A DNA stretch of 64,000 nucleotides from an uncultured Oscillospiraceae bacterium (GCA_934667095.1 CAKULE010000004.1:1-64000), one strand, 5' to 3'. Positions 40,156 to 49,858 are shown, numbered from the stretch's first letter. The notes: a model not told the origin generated them from the letters alone. A program made the numbers and translations.

Positions 40156-40744
40156 GCGGCTGCGGGTGCGATGCACGCCGGGATTCCTGCTGCTGGCTGC
40201 ACTCATCATTTACCTGTGCGATGATTCGGCCCTGCTGGGGTATGCCATCGGCAGCGCGGCCATCCACGAGCTGGGCCATGTCGCGGCGGCTGTTGTGCAG
40301 GGAGGGTGGCCAGAACGCCTGACCCTGAGCCTTGCCGGGGCAGAGCTCTTCTTTGGCTACCGGAAACCTCTCTCCTACGGACGGGAGAGCCTGGTGGCGT
40401 TGGCCGGGCCCTGTGCCAACCTGTTCGTGGGAGTTCCGGCCCTGAAGCTGGGACAATACCTGCCTGCCGCCATCTGTCTGGGGCTGGGGTGCTTCAATCT
40501 GCTGCCCATTCTGCCGCTGGATGGCGGGGTGATCTTATATGATCTGATCTCCGCCCGCTTTGGTCCGGAGCGGGGCGAGTTGGTACTGGCCATCTCTGCG
40601 GGGATACTCATCGGTGCGCTGCTGGGGCTGGGGGCCGCGGCCTTGGCCTGCTACGCCAACGGAACCCTGCTGCTGACCGCCCTCTGGCTTCTGGCCGGGG
40701 CTGTCCGGCCCACGGCGGGGGCAGAAATGCAGAAATTCCGATAG
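40139..40744 (+). CDS. M50 site-2-protease family, SpoIVFB-like
   Basis: A 201-aa polytopic intramembrane metalloprotease. The zinc-binding HELGH is in AAIHELGHVAAAVV (about 41), and the third ligand lies in NLLPILPLDGG (about 120-130). It has no PDZ or CBS domain, matching the minimal SpoIVFB type. It overlaps the M23 gene upstream, so it is translationally coupled. In Bacillus the orthologue cleaves pro-sigma-K; that substrate in this organism is inferred, not shown. Confidence 0.8.
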   Translation: MWTRPERLRVRCTPGFLLLAALIIYLCDDSALLGYAIGSAAIHELGHVAAAVVQGGWPERLTLSLAGAELFFGYRKPLSYGRESLVALAGPCANLFVGVPALKLGQYLPAAICLGLGCFNLLPILPLDGGVILYDLISARFGPERGELVLAISAGILIGALLGLGAAALACYANGTLLLTALWLLAGAVRPTAGAEMQKFR

Positions 40745-40761
40745 CTCCGGTAAAAAAGTGC

Positions 40762-40790
40762 TTGCATCTGCCATTGTTCTGTGGTAAACT
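40762..40790 (+). promoter_or_regulatory. sigma-A promoter of rplS
   Basis: TTGCAT (40762-40767), 17 nt, TAAACT (40785-40790), giving a leader of about 75 nt. Confidence 0.75.
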
Positions 40791-40872
40791 ATCTCAGTCT
40801 GAAATAGGGTGGTCCTCTGCGCCGGCTTGAGCTGTGGACGCACGAACGCCTAAAATTAGGAGGAAAAAGAAC

Positions 40873-41214
40873 ATGGAACTGATGAAGCAGTTCAGCCAGA
40901 AGTACATGAAGGAGACCGCTCCCGAGGTCAACGTGGGTGATACCGTTCGTGTGCACATCCGCGTCAAGGAAGGCAGCCGTGAGCGTATTCAGGTCTTCGA
41001 GGGCACTGTGATCGCCAAGAAACACGGCGGCATTGAGGAGAGCTTCACCGTCCGCCGTATTTCCTACGGCATCGGCGTGGAGAAGGTCTTCCCCCTGCAC
41101 GCCCCCACCATCGAGAAGGTGGAGACTGTCCGCAAGGGCAAGGTGCGCCGCGCCAAGCTGTACTATCTGCGTGACCGTGTCGGTAAGGCCGCCAAGGTCA
41201 AGGAGAATCTGTAA
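40873..41214 (+). CDS. rplS: ribosomal protein L19
   Basis: Large-subunit protein at the 30S interface, 113 aa, of normal length. Conserved stretches include [49 protein letters not shown] and the basic C-terminus [19 protein letters not shown] lies about 9 nt before the ATG. It is monocistronic, with its own promoter and a strong terminator. Confidence 0.98.
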   Translation: MELMKQFSQKYMKETAPEVNVGDTVRVHIRVKEGSRERIQVFEGTVIAKKHGGIEESFTVRRISYGIGVEKVFPLHAPTIEKVETVRKGKVRRAKLYYLRDRVGKAAKVKENL

Positions 41215-41237
41215 CAGCCAAGCTGTGCAAGCAAAAG

Positions 41238-41270
41238 AGGAGCGGATTTTTCCGCTCCTTTTTTCTTTTT
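41238..41270 (+). terminator. rplS terminator
   Basis: GGAGCGGA-TTTT-TCCGCTCC stem followed by TTTTTTCTTTTT. Confidence 0.92.
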
Positions 41271-41341
41271 CCGGCTGTTCATTCCGCCGGAGACGTGATA
41301 AAATATTGGACATATGAACTGAGAGGACGGAGGAGCCGTAC

Positions 41342-42211
41342 ATGAATATTCAGTGGTATCCCGGCCACATGACCAAGACCCGCCGCCAGATGGAGGAGGA
41401 TGTCAAATTTGTGGATATGGTGGCCGAGTTGGTGGATGCCCGCGTCCCCATCTCCAGCCGCAATCCGGATATCGACAGCATGGTGGGGGACCGGCCCCGC
41501 ATGATTATCTTCAACCGGGCGGATCAGGCGGACCCGGCGGTCACGGCCAAGTGGCTGGCGTGGTTCAAGGGAAAGGGCTATGCAGTGATGGAGACCGACG
41601 CCAAGACCGGAAAGGGCGTGAACCAGTTTTCCTCCACGGTGAAGCTGGCCCTGAAGGACAAGATCGCCGCATGGCAGGCCAAGGGTCAGGTGGGCCGGCC
41701 GGTGCGGGTCATGGTGGTCGGCGTGCCCAATGTGGGCAAGTCTACCTTTATCAATAAGGTGGCCAAGCGGAAGTCCGCCAAAGCGGGGGACCGCCCCGGC
41801 GTCACCCGGGGCAAGCAGTGGGTCAGCGTGGACAATGGCCTGGACCTGCTGGATACACCGGGTATCCTCTGGCCCAAGTTCGAGGACGAGACCACTGGGA
41901 TGCATCTGGCCTATACCGGCGCGGTGCGGGACGAGATCATGGACAGCGAGGCGCTGGCCTGTGGTCTGCTGGAGCTGCTGCGGGACCGTTACCCCGGTGC
42001 GCTGGCCCAGCGGTACAAGATCACCGAGGACCCGGCCGCCAAGGGCTGGGAACTGCTGGAGGCATGCGCCCGCAAACGCGGCATGCTCGTTTCCGGTGGG
42101 GAAGCGGACACGGAGCGCATGTCCAAGGTGCTGCTGGATGAGTTCCGGGCATGCAAGCTGGGACACTTTACACTAGAACGGACGGAAGACCTTCCGGGAG
42201 GGAATGCCTGA
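41342..42211 (+). CDS. rbgA: ribosome biogenesis GTPase RbgA (YlqF)
   Basis: A 289-aa GTPase for late 50S assembly. The circular permutation is visible: the G4 motif NRAD (about 58) comes before G1 GVPNVGKS (about 127-134), and G3 DTPG (about 171) follows. An N-terminal YPGHMTK motif and a C-terminal RNA-binding helical domain complete it. The stop overlaps the rnhB start by one base. First gene of an operon reaching at least to thrC. Confidence 0.96.
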   Translation: MNIQWYPGHMTKTRRQMEEDVKFVDMVAELVDARVPISSRNPDIDSMVGDRPRMIIFNRADQADPAVTAKWLAWFKGKGYAVMETDAKTGKGVNQFSSTVKLALKDKIAAWQAKGQVGRPVRVMVVGVPNVGKSTFINKVAKRKSAKAGDRPGVTRGKQWVSVDNGLDLLDTPGILWPKFEDETTGMHLAYTGAVRDEIMDSEALACGLLELLRDRYPGALAQRYKITEDPAAKGWELLEACARKRGMLVSGGEADTERMSKVLLDEFRACKLGHFTLERTEDLPGGNA

Positions 42212-42813
42212 TGGACTGGTCACTGGAGCGGGGCCTGCATCGACAGGGCTTTGCCCTCATCGCCGGGTGCGATGAGGCAGGAGCCGGTCCGTTGGCCGGG
42301 CGGGTATACGCCGCGGCGGCCATCCTGCCGGAGGGGCTGGAGCTGCCGGGCTTGAACGATTCCAAGAAGGTTTCCCCCAAGCGGCGGGACGAGTTGTTTG
42401 ACGCCATCCGAACACATTCGGCTGCTTGGGCAGTGGCATGGGCAGAACCGGAAGAGATCGACCGGCTGGATATCCTCAACTGCCGGATGCTGGCCATGGA
42501 CCGGGCGGCCCGGATGCTGATGCCGCAGCCAGACCTGCTTGTCGTTGACGGCAACAGGGACCATGGCAGCCGCTGTGCCATAACCATGCCCCATCGTACT
42601 GCCATCGGCGGCGACGGGCTGTATCCCTGCGTCGCCGCGGCGTCCATCCTGGCCAAGGTCAGCCGGGACCGGTACATGGAGGAGATAGCGGTGCTCTACC
42701 CGGAGTACGAGTTTGAACGCCATAAGGGCTACCCCACCAAGCGGCACTATGAACTGCTGCGGGAGTATGGACCCAGCCCCATCCACCGCCGCAGCTTTCT
42801 GAAGAAGCTGTGA
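42211..42813 (+). CDS. rnhB: ribonuclease HII
   Basis: A 200-aa endonuclease removing RNA from RNA-DNA hybrids. Catalytic carboxylates are in GCDEAGAGPLAG (Asp, Glu) and LLVVDGNRD (Asp); the family AAASILAKVSRD and HKGYPTKRHYE motifs are present. The ATG at 42211 overlaps the rbgA stop. It overlaps the next gene by 4 nt. Confidence 0.97.
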   Translation: MDWSLERGLHRQGFALIAGCDEAGAGPLAGRVYAAAAILPEGLELPGLNDSKKVSPKRRDELFDAIRTHSAAWAVAWAEPEEIDRLDILNCRMLAMDRAARMLMPQPDLLVVDGNRDHGSRCAITMPHRTAIGGDGLYPCVAAASILAKVSRDRYMEEIAVLYPEYEFERHKGYPTKRHYELLREYGPSPIHRRSFLKKL

Positions 42814-43181
42814 GCGGCGGGGGAGAGGCCCGGCTGCTGGGCCGCTGGGGCGAGCAGCAGGTGGCGGAGGATCTGCGCCGAAAGGGTTGGAGGATCGTCG
42901 CGCTGAACTATCGCTGCCGCATGGGGGAGATCGACGTCATCGCGGAAAACCGTACCTATCTGGCCTTCGTGGAAGTCAAGCTGCGGAAAAATGACAGCTA
43001 TGGCCGCCCGGCAGAAGCCGTCACCCGGAGCAAACAGGAGAAACTGCGGGCCGCGGCGGAACTCTATCTGACCGAGCATCCCACCATCCGGCAGCCGCGG
43101 TTTGACGTGGCCGAGGTCTATGCGCCGCAGGGGATCGCTACCCGTGTCCCGGCAATTGTTTATATTGAAAATGCATTTTGA
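42810..43181 (+). CDS. YraN/UPF0102 family endonuclease-like protein
   Basis: A 123-aa restriction-endonuclease-fold protein of the YraN family. The motifs LGRWGEQQVAEDLRRKGW, GEIDVIA (Asp) and FVEVKLR (E-x-K) are intact, suggesting nuclease ability although the role is unclear. GTG start overlapping the rnhB stop. The position downstream of rnhB is common in many bacteria. Confidence 0.92.
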   Translation: MSGGGEARLLGRWGEQQVAEDLRRKGWRIVALNYRCRMGEIDVIAENRTYLAFVEVKLRKNDSYGRPAEAVTRSKQEKLRAAAELYLTEHPTIRQPRFDVAEVYAPQGIATRVPAIVYIENAF

Positions 43182-43201
43182 AATTTGAAAGGAGTGTCCG
43201 C

Positions 43202-44122
43202 TTGAAAATCTCAGTTTTTGATGCCCACTGTGACACCATCGCCCGCTGCCTGGCCACGGGAGAGGGGCTTTTCGCCAACGGAGGTATGGTCGCACTGGAC
43301 CGCACGGCCAATGCCTTCGAAAATTATTGTCAGGTGTTTGCGCTTTACGCCGACTGTGCCGAGCCGGAGCATCCTACTTATCAGGACCTGCTGGCCTGCT
43401 TCCGCAGAGAAATGGAGGCCAACCGGACGTACATCGTGCCCTGCGCGACTGCCATGCAGGCGGAGACGGCCAACCGGCAGGGCAAGGCGGCCGCGTTCCT
43501 CTCAGTGGAGGGGGCGGAGTTGCTGGACTGTGATCCGGAGCGCCTGCCGCAGGCCGCGGCGGATGGAGTGCTCTCCATCAATCTGACATGGAACCATGCC
43601 AACGCCCTGTGCGGCTCTCACTGCGACCGGCCGGAGCAGGGCCTGACAGAGCAGGGCTTCCGTTTTCTGGACCGCATGGGCGCGTTGGGGATTCTGGCGG
43701 ATGTGTCCCACCTGTCGGAGCCCGGCTTCTGGGATGTGATGGAGCATTCCCGCCTTCCGGTGATCGCCAGCCATTCCAATGCAAAAGTTCTTTGCGGACA
43801 CACAAGAAACTTGACGGATGAGCAGATAACTGCCATAATAGATAATCAGGGTATTATCGGTTTAAATTTTTTCCACCTGTTTCTGGGCGGGGAGAAGGAC
43901 CTGAACACGGTGCGCGCGCATCTGGACCATATTCTGGAGCTGGGCGGAGCGCGCGCCGCTGCGCTGGGCGGCGACTGGGACGGCTGTACTACCATTGAAG
44001 CCCTCCCGGAAATTACGGCCCTGACCGATCTGTACGAATACCTGCTGAGCTGCGGCTATGGGGAGACCCTTCTGCGGCAAGTGTTCTACAAGAATCTCAT
44101 GGATGTGGTGAGCAAACGATGA
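43202..44122 (+). CDS. membrane dipeptidase (peptidase family M19), TTG start
   Basis: A 306-aa zinc dipeptidase of the renal dipeptidase family. Metal ligands: H-x-D in FDAHCDT, Glu in SVEGAE, His in ASHSNAK, and Asp of GGDWDG. No signal peptide is seen. The TTG at 43202 has AAGGAG at an ideal 7 nt, and no ATG precedes the conserved DAHCDT motif; a further TTG at 43178 is less well placed. It overlaps thrC by 4 nt. It would cleave dipeptides or related amides. Confidence 0.9.
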   Translation: MKISVFDAHCDTIARCLATGEGLFANGGMVALDRTANAFENYCQVFALYADCAEPEHPTYQDLLACFRREMEANRTYIVPCATAMQAETANRQGKAAAFLSVEGAELLDCDPERLPQAAADGVLSINLTWNHANALCGSHCDRPEQGLTEQGFRFLDRMGALGILADVSHLSEPGFWDVMEHSRLPVIASHSNAKVLCGHTRNLTDEQITAIIDNQGIIGLNFFHLFLGGEKDLNTVRAHLDHILELGGARAAALGGDWDGCTTIEALPEITALTDLYEYLLSCGYGETLLRQVFYKNLMDVVSKR

Positions 44123-45606
44123 ATTATGTAAGTACAAGAGACAACACGATCCAGATGAGCGCGGCGGAGGCCATCGTCAAGGGCCTTGCCCCGGATGGCG
44201 GCCTGATGACACCCTCTGTGGTCCCGCATCTGCCCGCCTCCGCGCTGAGTGCCCTTCAGGATATGACCTATCAGCAGCGGGCGGTCTATGTGATGGGCTC
44301 ATATCTGGACGGCTTTTCCGCCGCGGAGCTGGTCTCCTTTTCTGCCGCGGCATACAGCAAGGAGAAATTCTCCGGTCCGGAGCCCGCGCCCGTGCGGAAG
44401 GTGGACGACGATACCTTCTGCCTTGAGTTGTGGCACGGCCCCACCTGTGCCTTCAAAGATATGGCGCTCCAGATGCTGCCCCATCTGCTGACTGCCTCGC
44501 TGACCAAATGTCAGGAGGAGAAGACCGTCTGCATCCTCACGGCTACCTCCGGAGACACCGGCAAGGCGGCGCTGGAGGGCTTCCGGGATGTACCCGGGAC
44601 CAAGATCCTGGTGTTCTACCCCAAGGACGGCGTATCCCACATTCAGGAGCTGCAGATGGTCACCCAGGAGGGCGGCAACGTGGGCGTCTGCTCTGTGGTG
44701 GGCAACTTCGACGACGCCCAGACCGGCGTGAAGAAGATCTTCTCTGACACTGCGCTGGCAGAGGAACTGGCCCAGCGGGGCTATCTGCTCTCCTCTGCCA
44801 ACTCCATCAACTGGGGCCGGGTGCTCCCGCAGGTGGTTTACTACGTCTCCGCCTACTGTGACCTGCGGAAGAGCGGCGCTGTGGCCGAGGGGGAGAAAAT
44901 CAATGTCTGCGTTCCCACCGGCAACTTCGGCAACATTCTGGCCGCCTACTACGCCCGCTCCATGGGCGTACCCATCGGCCGGCTTATCTGTGCTTCCAAC
45001 AGCAATAACGTCCTCACCGACTTTATCAATACCGGCGTGTATGACCGGCAGCGTCACTTCTACAACACGCTGTCTCCCTCCATGGACATCCTGATCTCCA
45101 GCAATCTGGAGCGGATGCTCTTTGAGCTTTCCGGGCACAACGACGCACTGGTGAAGGATTACATGGCCCAGCTCAGCGCGGAGGGCCGCTATCAGGTGGA
45201 TGAGAAGCTCCACGCCCAGATCGGCAAGCTGTTCTCTGCCGGCTGCTGCGACGATGCCGGAACGCAGGCGACCATCGGTAAGATGTGGAAGGAGCACCGC
45301 TACCTCATCGACCCCCACACGGCCGTGGCCTTCCACGTGCTGGAGCAGTACCGCCGGGATACCGGGGACGACACCGTGACTCTGGTGGCCTCTACTGCCA
45401 GCCCCTTCAAGTTCTGCGCCGGCGTACTGGGGGCGCTGGGCGTTACCGAGCTGCGGGAGGGCACCGCCCTGCTGGAGCAGCTCTCTGAGCTCACGGGTGA
45501 GCCTGTACCTGCGCCGCTGGCCGATCTGGGCACCAAGCCCCGCCGGTTTGACGTGGTGACGGAGAAGGAGAACATGACGGTGCAGGTGCTGGACCTGCTG
45601 AAATGA
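44119..45606 (+). CDS. thrC: threonine synthase
   Basis: PLP-dependent lyase of 495 aa converting O-phosphohomoserine to threonine. The PLP lysine lies in CAFKDMALQ (about 115), with the phosphate-binding ILTATSGDTGKAA and a C-terminal region of the long threonine-synthase type. It is co-translated with the dipeptidase (ATGA overlap). No T-box or attenuator lies directly upstream, because it is internal to the operon. Confidence 0.96.
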   Translation: MNYVSTRDNTIQMSAAEAIVKGLAPDGGLMTPSVVPHLPASALSALQDMTYQQRAVYVMGSYLDGFSAAELVSFSAAAYSKEKFSGPEPAPVRKVDDDTFCLELWHGPTCAFKDMALQMLPHLLTASLTKCQEEKTVCILTATSGDTGKAALEGFRDVPGTKILVFYPKDGVSHIQELQMVTQEGGNVGVCSVVGNFDDAQTGVKKIFSDTALAEELAQRGYLLSSANSINWGRVLPQVVYYVSAYCDLRKSGAVAEGEKINVCVPTGNFGNILAAYYARSMGVPIGRLICASNSNNVLTDFINTGVYDRQRHFYNTLSPSMDILISSNLERMLFELSGHNDALVKDYMAQLSAEGRYQVDEKLHAQIGKLFSAGCCDDAGTQATIGKMWKEHRYLIDPHTAVAFHVLEQYRRDTGDDTVTLVASTASPFKFCAGVLGALGVTELREGTALLEQLSELTGEPVPAPLADLGTKPRRFDVVTEKENMTVQVLDLLK

Positions 45607-45620
45607 ACTGAGGTGATGGG

Positions 45621-46304
45621 ATGGCCCTCTATGCCATCGGTGATACCCACCTCTCCTTGAACTCGGACAAGTCCATGGAGGTCTTCGGCGTTGGGTGGGA
45701 AAACTATGTACAGCGGCTCCGCGACGGCTTCGCGGAGGTGAACAACGCTGATACCGTTGTGCTCTGCGGCGATCTCTCGTGGGGGATGAGCCTGACGGAG
45801 GCGGAGCTGGATTTTGCTTTTCTGGACCATGAGCTCCCGGGGGAGAAGTGGATCATCAAAGGCAACCACGACTACTGGTGGGCCACCGCCGCCAAGATGA
45901 ACGCCTTTTTTCAGGAGAAGGGATTCTCCCATCTGCACATTCTCCACAACAGCTGCGGGCTTTATGGGGACGTGGCCCTGTGCGGTACCCGGGGTTGGTT
46001 CTATGAGGAGCACGGCTCCCAAAAGGTATTCAATCGGGAGCTCATGCGGCTGGAGACGTCCCTGCGGGCGGCGGGGGAACGGGAGAAGCTGGTTTTTCTC
46101 CACTATCCGCCTCTTTATAAAGGCTACCGCTGCCCGGAGATCCTTGCGCTGCTGGCCCAATACAGGGTAAAGACCTGCTGCTACGGCCACCTTCATGGGC
46201 CCAGCCACAGGCTGGCCATTCAGGGCATTCAGGAGGATGGCATCGACTACCAGATGGTCTCGGCGGACTTCATCGGCTTTCGCCCGAAAAAAATTTTGGA
46301 TTGA
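45621..46304 (+). CDS. metallophosphoesterase
   Basis: A 227-aa calcineurin-like phosphoesterase. All metal motifs are present: IGDTHLS (D-x-H), CGDLSWG (GD), KGNHDYWW (GNHD), HYPP and CYGHLHG (GHxH). It starts 14 bp after thrC, so it is probably the last gene of this operon. The substrate is unknown; candidates are nucleotides or phosphoproteins. Confidence 0.92.
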   Translation: MALYAIGDTHLSLNSDKSMEVFGVGWENYVQRLRDGFAEVNNADTVVLCGDLSWGMSLTEAELDFAFLDHELPGEKWIIKGNHDYWWATAAKMNAFFQEKGFSHLHILHNSCGLYGDVALCGTRGWFYEEHGSQKVFNRELMRLETSLRAAGEREKLVFLHYPPLYKGYRCPEILALLAQYRVKTCCYGHLHGPSHRLAIQGIQEDGIDYQMVSADFIGFRPKKILD

Positions 46305-46336
46305 CGAAAAAAAGAGTGGAAATATCACGCACTATC

Positions 46337-46345
46337 TGGTACAAT
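46337..46345 (+). promoter_or_regulatory. extended -10 promoter element upstream of tig
   Basis: TGGTACAAT (TG-N-TACAAT) about 65 bp before the trigger factor ATG, with no strong -35 box. Confidence 0.5.
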
Positions 46346-46411
46346 AGATTGGATTTATCAGAAAGAAACGGCCAAGGAGACATTTCCGGCCGAGTTGGAG
46401 GAACGTAAACC

Positions 46412-47770
46412 ATGTACATTAAGAGCAACGAGAAAAAAGAGCACAGCGCCGTGGAGCTTGTGATCCATGTGGATGCCGCCGAGTTTGAGGCCGCCATCGA
46501 CAAGGCTTACAACAAGCAGAAAAAGAATATCATGATTGCCGGCTTCCGCAAGGGCAAGGCCCCCCGGAAGATGATCGAGAAGATGTACGGCGCTGAGGTC
46601 TTCTATGACGACGCTATCTCCGAGGCTTATCCCGCCGCCTACGAGGCCGCCCTGAAGGAGGCTGGTCTTGAGCCCGTGGCCTATCCTGAGCTGGAGGTCC
46701 TCGAGGCCGGTAAGGACGGCTTTGATTTCCGTGCGCTCATCACCGTGAAGCCCGAGACCTCCATCGAGGGCTATAAGGGCATGGAGATCGCCAAGCCCGA
46801 GGTCAAGGTCTCTGCGGCTGACGTGAAGAAGGAGCTGGAGCCCTATATCGAGCGCGCCACCCGACTGGTGGCCGTGGACCGCAAGGCCAAGAAGGGCGAC
46901 GTGGTGGAGATCGACTTCGAGGGCTTCAAGGACGGTGTGCCCTTTGAGGGCGGCAAGGCCGAGAACCACAGCCTCGAGTTGGGCTCCGGCAGCTTTGTTC
47001 CGGGCTTTGAGGATCAGCTGGTCGGCGTGAAGGCCGGCGACGAGAAGGACATTGACATCACCTTCCCCGAGGACTACACTCCTGAGCTGGCCGGTGCCAA
47101 GGTCGTCTTCAAGGTCAAGGTCCATGAGGTCAAGGCCAAGGAGCTGCCCACCGTTGACGACGAGTTCGCCAAGGATGTCTCCGAGTTTGAGACTCTGGAC
47201 GAGCTGAAGAAGGACCTGTCCGCCAAGCTGAAGGAGCGCCGTCAGGCCGAGGCCGACCGTGACTTCAACAATGCCGTCGTTGATGCCCTGATCGAGAAGC
47301 TGGTGTGCGACGTGCCGCAGGCCATGGTGGATTACCGCGCCAACAAGATCATTGAGAACTATGCCCAGCGTCTGGAGGGCTCCGGCATCCCCTTCGAAAA
47401 CTATCTCCAGATGACCGGCATGACCCGTGAGCAGATGATGGAGCAGGCCCGGGTGAGCGCTGACCGCGAGGTCCGCAGCGGTCTGGCTCTGGAGGCCGTC
47501 GCGGCCGCCGAGGGCATCACCGTTTCCGATGAGGAGGCCGACGCCGAGATGGTCCGTCTGGCTCAGGAGTACAAGGCTGACATCGAGATGGTCCGTGCCA
47601 ACATGGACGTGGAGGAGCTGAAGCGCGACATGGCCGCCCGCAAGGCCATGGATCTGGTCAAGGCCAGCGTGAAGAAGCCCGCCGCCAAGAAGGCTGAGAA
47701 GAAGGCCGAGGGCGAGGCTGCAGAGAAGAAGCCTGCGGCCAAGAAGACCGCCAAGAAGGCGGAGAAGTAA
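46412..47770 (+). CDS. tig: trigger factor with Lys/Ala-rich tail
   Basis: Ribosome-bound chaperone and peptidyl-prolyl isomerase, 452 aa. The N-terminal ribosome-binding domain has the signature GFRKGKAPRKMIEKMYG (about 45-61). The FKBP domain (about 150-240) includes GDVVEIDFEGF and LGSGSFVPGFEDQLVG. A helical C domain follows. The last 30 or so residues are an unusual basic low-complexity tail of KKPAAKKAEK-type repeats not found in typical trigger factors. GGAGGA lies upstream of the ATG. clpP and clpX follow, the usual arrangement. Confidence 0.96.
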   Translation: MYIKSNEKKEHSAVELVIHVDAAEFEAAIDKAYNKQKKNIMIAGFRKGKAPRKMIEKMYGAEVFYDDAISEAYPAAYEAALKEAGLEPVAYPELEVLEAGKDGFDFRALITVKPETSIEGYKGMEIAKPEVKVSAADVKKELEPYIERATRLVAVDRKAKKGDVVEIDFEGFKDGVPFEGGKAENHSLELGSGSFVPGFEDQLVGVKAGDEKDIDITFPEDYTPELAGAKVVFKVKVHEVKAKELPTVDDEFAKDVSEFETLDELKKDLSAKLKERRQAEADRDFNNAVVDALIEKLVCDVPQAMVDYRANKIIENYAQRLEGSGIPFENYLQMTGMTREQMMEQARVSADREVRSGLALEAVAAAEGITVSDEEADAEMVRLAQEYKADIEMVRANMDVEELKRDMAARKAMDLVKASVKKPAAKKAEKKAEGEAAEKKPAAKKTAKKAEK

Positions 47771-47878
47771 GCTGAGAGAGCATTTCGGAGGGAATAAGTT
47801 CAGACTGACTTTGGGTATACTTCGGTAGACCGTGTTCCGGTCTGCAGTGAAAATCCCATGGAAAAGGAGAAAACACAC

Positions 47879-48460
47879 ATGAGTTTAGTCCCTTATGTAG
47901 TAGAGCAAACCAGCCGTGGAGAGCGTTCCTACGACATTTTCTCCCGCCTGCTCAATGACCGTATCATTTTTCTGGGCGAGGAAGTAAACGCGACCACCGC
48001 TTCACTGGTGGTGGCCCAGCTTCTGTATCTGGAGGCTCAGGACCCGGATAAGGACATTCAGTTCTATATCAACAGCCCCGGCGGCTCCGTCACCGACGGT
48101 ATGGCCATTTACGACACGATGCAGTACATCAAGTGCGATGTGTCCACGGTTTGCGTCGGCATGGCAGCCTCTATGGGTGCGTTCCTGCTGTCTGCCGGTG
48201 CCAAGGGCAAGCGTATCGCCCTGCCCAATGCCGAGATCATGATCCACCAGCCCTCCGCAGGTACGCAGGGCCAGATCACCGATATGGCCATCCACCTGAA
48301 GCGGCTGGAGATCATCAAGAAACGGATGAATCAGATTCTGGCCGACAACTGCGGCAAGAATGTGGAGCAGGTCACCGCCGACTGCGAGCGTGACAACTTC
48401 ATGACCGCCGAGGAGGCTAAGGCCTACGGCCTGATCGATAAGGTCATTTACAATCACTGA
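47879..48460 (+). CDS. clpP: ATP-dependent Clp protease proteolytic subunit
   Basis: Serine protease of 193 aa forming the ClpP tetradecamer. The catalytic Ser is in [12 protein letters not shown] (about 97), His in IMIHQPSAG (about 122) and Asp near 171 in the C-terminal region. The ATG at 47879 has AAGGAG 9 nt upstream; the in-frame ATG at 47858 would place this Shine-Dalgarno sequence inside the gene. A typical N-terminus ([20 protein letters not shown]) follows. It pairs with ClpX downstream. Confidence 0.98.
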   Translation: MSLVPYVVEQTSRGERSYDIFSRLLNDRIIFLGEEVNATTASLVVAQLLYLEAQDPDKDIQFYINSPGGSVTDGMAIYDTMQYIKCDVSTVCVGMAASMGAFLLSAGAKGKRIALPNAEIMIHQPSAGTQGQITDMAIHLKRLEIIKKRMNQILADNCGKNVEQVTADCERDNFMTAEEAKAYGLIDKVIYNH

Positions 48461-48468
48461 ATAGCCAG

Positions 48469-48497
48469 AGAGCGGGAACGATTGCTTCCCGCTCTTT
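48469..48497 (+). terminator. weak terminator/attenuator between clpP and clpX
   Basis: AGAGCGGGAA-N7-TTCCCGCTCT followed by only TTG. It probably lowers clpX expression relative to clpP rather than ending transcription. Confidence 0.5.
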
Positions 48498-48526
48498 GAC
48501 GCTTTCCTTGAAAGGAAGATCTTTAT

Positions 48527-49843
48527 ATGGCTCGTGACGATTACAAGTCGGTCCGCTGCTCCTTCTGCGGCAAGCATCAGGAACAGGTAGACCGAATCAT
48601 TGCCGGCCCCGGCGCATACATCTGCAATGAGTGCATTCAGCTGTGCATGAATATCCTGAACGAGGACCGTGAGGAGCAGCCGAACTCTTCTGCTGCTGAC
48701 ATGCCGGACGTGATCCCCACCCCCCGGGAGATCCGCGCCGTACTGGACGAGTATATCATCGGGCAGGAGGATGCGAAGATCGCGCTGTCTGTGGCGGTGT
48801 ACAACCACTACAAGCGCATTTATTTCGGCGGCGGCGACAATGTGGAGCTGCAGAAGAGCAATATCCTTCTGGTGGGCCCCACCGGATCCGGTAAGACCCT
48901 CTTTGCCCAGACGCTGGCCCGCATCCTGAAGGTGCCCTTTGCCATCGCTGACGCCACCACGCTGACCGAGGCCGGCTATGTGGGCGACGACGTGGAGAAT
49001 ATCCTGCTGCGGCTGGTGCAGGCTGCCGACTACGACATCGAGCTGGCGCAACGGGGCATCATCTACGTGGATGAGATTGATAAGATCGCCCGCAAAAGCG
49101 AGAACACCTCCATTACCCGGGATGTTTCCGGCGAAGGGGTCCAGCAGGCGCTGCTGAAGATTCTGGAGGGCACTGTGGCCAACGTCCCGCCTCAGGGCGG
49201 CCGCAAGCACCCCCATCAGGAGTTCCTGCAGGTTGACACCAAGAACATCCTGTTCATCTGCGGCGGAGCCTTCGATGGCTTGGAGAAAATCATCGAGCAG
49301 CGTATCGACAAAAAGACCATCGGCTTTGATGCTGAGATCAAGACTGCGGCGGAGCGCAGCGGAGAGAATATTCTCAAAGAGGTCCAGCCCCATGATCTGC
49401 TGAAGTTCGGCATCATCCCGGAGCTGGTGGGCCGCCTGCCGGTGATCACCGCCCTCAAGTCTCTGGACCGGGATCAGCTGGTGCAGATCCTTACGGAGCC
49501 CAAGAACGCGCTGGTCAAGCAGTACAAGAAGCTGATGGAATATGACAATGTGGACCTTGAATTCACAGACGATGCGCTCAAGGCTGCCGCGGACAAGGCG
49601 GTGGAGCGCAAGATCGGTGCCCGAGGTCTCCGGGCCGTACTGGAGGAGGTTATGACCCCCGTTATGTATGAGGTCCCCTCCGACGAGAGCATTGCCAAGG
49701 TCACCGTGACGGCAGGAGCCATTCTTGGAGAGAGCACGCCGGTGCTCTCCCGGGATGAAAACCGTCCGCCCCGGCCCAGATTAGGTGCAGCCTCCCTGCG
49801 GGCGGAGAACGGCGGCATGCGCCGGAAGGGCAACGCGTCTTAA
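48527..49843 (+). CDS. clpX: ATP-dependent Clp protease ATP-binding subunit ClpX
   Basis: AAA+ unfoldase of 438 aa delivering substrates to ClpP. The N-terminal C4 zinc finger is [11 protein letters not shown] then [10 protein letters not shown]. Walker A is GPTGSGKT (about 120), Walker B is [11 protein letters not shown], and sensor/pore regions such as [11 protein letters not shown] are present. Normal length. GAAAGGAAG lies upstream of the ATG. Confidence 0.98.
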   Translation: MARDDYKSVRCSFCGKHQEQVDRIIAGPGAYICNECIQLCMNILNEDREEQPNSSAADMPDVIPTPREIRAVLDEYIIGQEDAKIALSVAVYNHYKRIYFGGGDNVELQKSNILLVGPTGSGKTLFAQTLARILKVPFAIADATTLTEAGYVGDDVENILLRLVQAADYDIELAQRGIIYVDEIDKIARKSENTSITRDVSGEGVQQALLKILEGTVANVPPQGGRKHPHQEFLQVDTKNILFICGGAFDGLEKIIEQRIDKKTIGFDAEIKTAAERSGENILKEVQPHDLLKFGIIPELVGRLPVITALKSLDRDQLVQILTEPKNALVKQYKKLMEYDNVDLEFTDDALKAAADKAVERKIGARGLRAVLEEVMTPVMYEVPSDESIAKVTVTAGAILGESTPVLSRDENRPPRPRLGAASLRAENGGMRRKGNAS

Positions 49844-49858
49844 AATTTTGATACGAGA

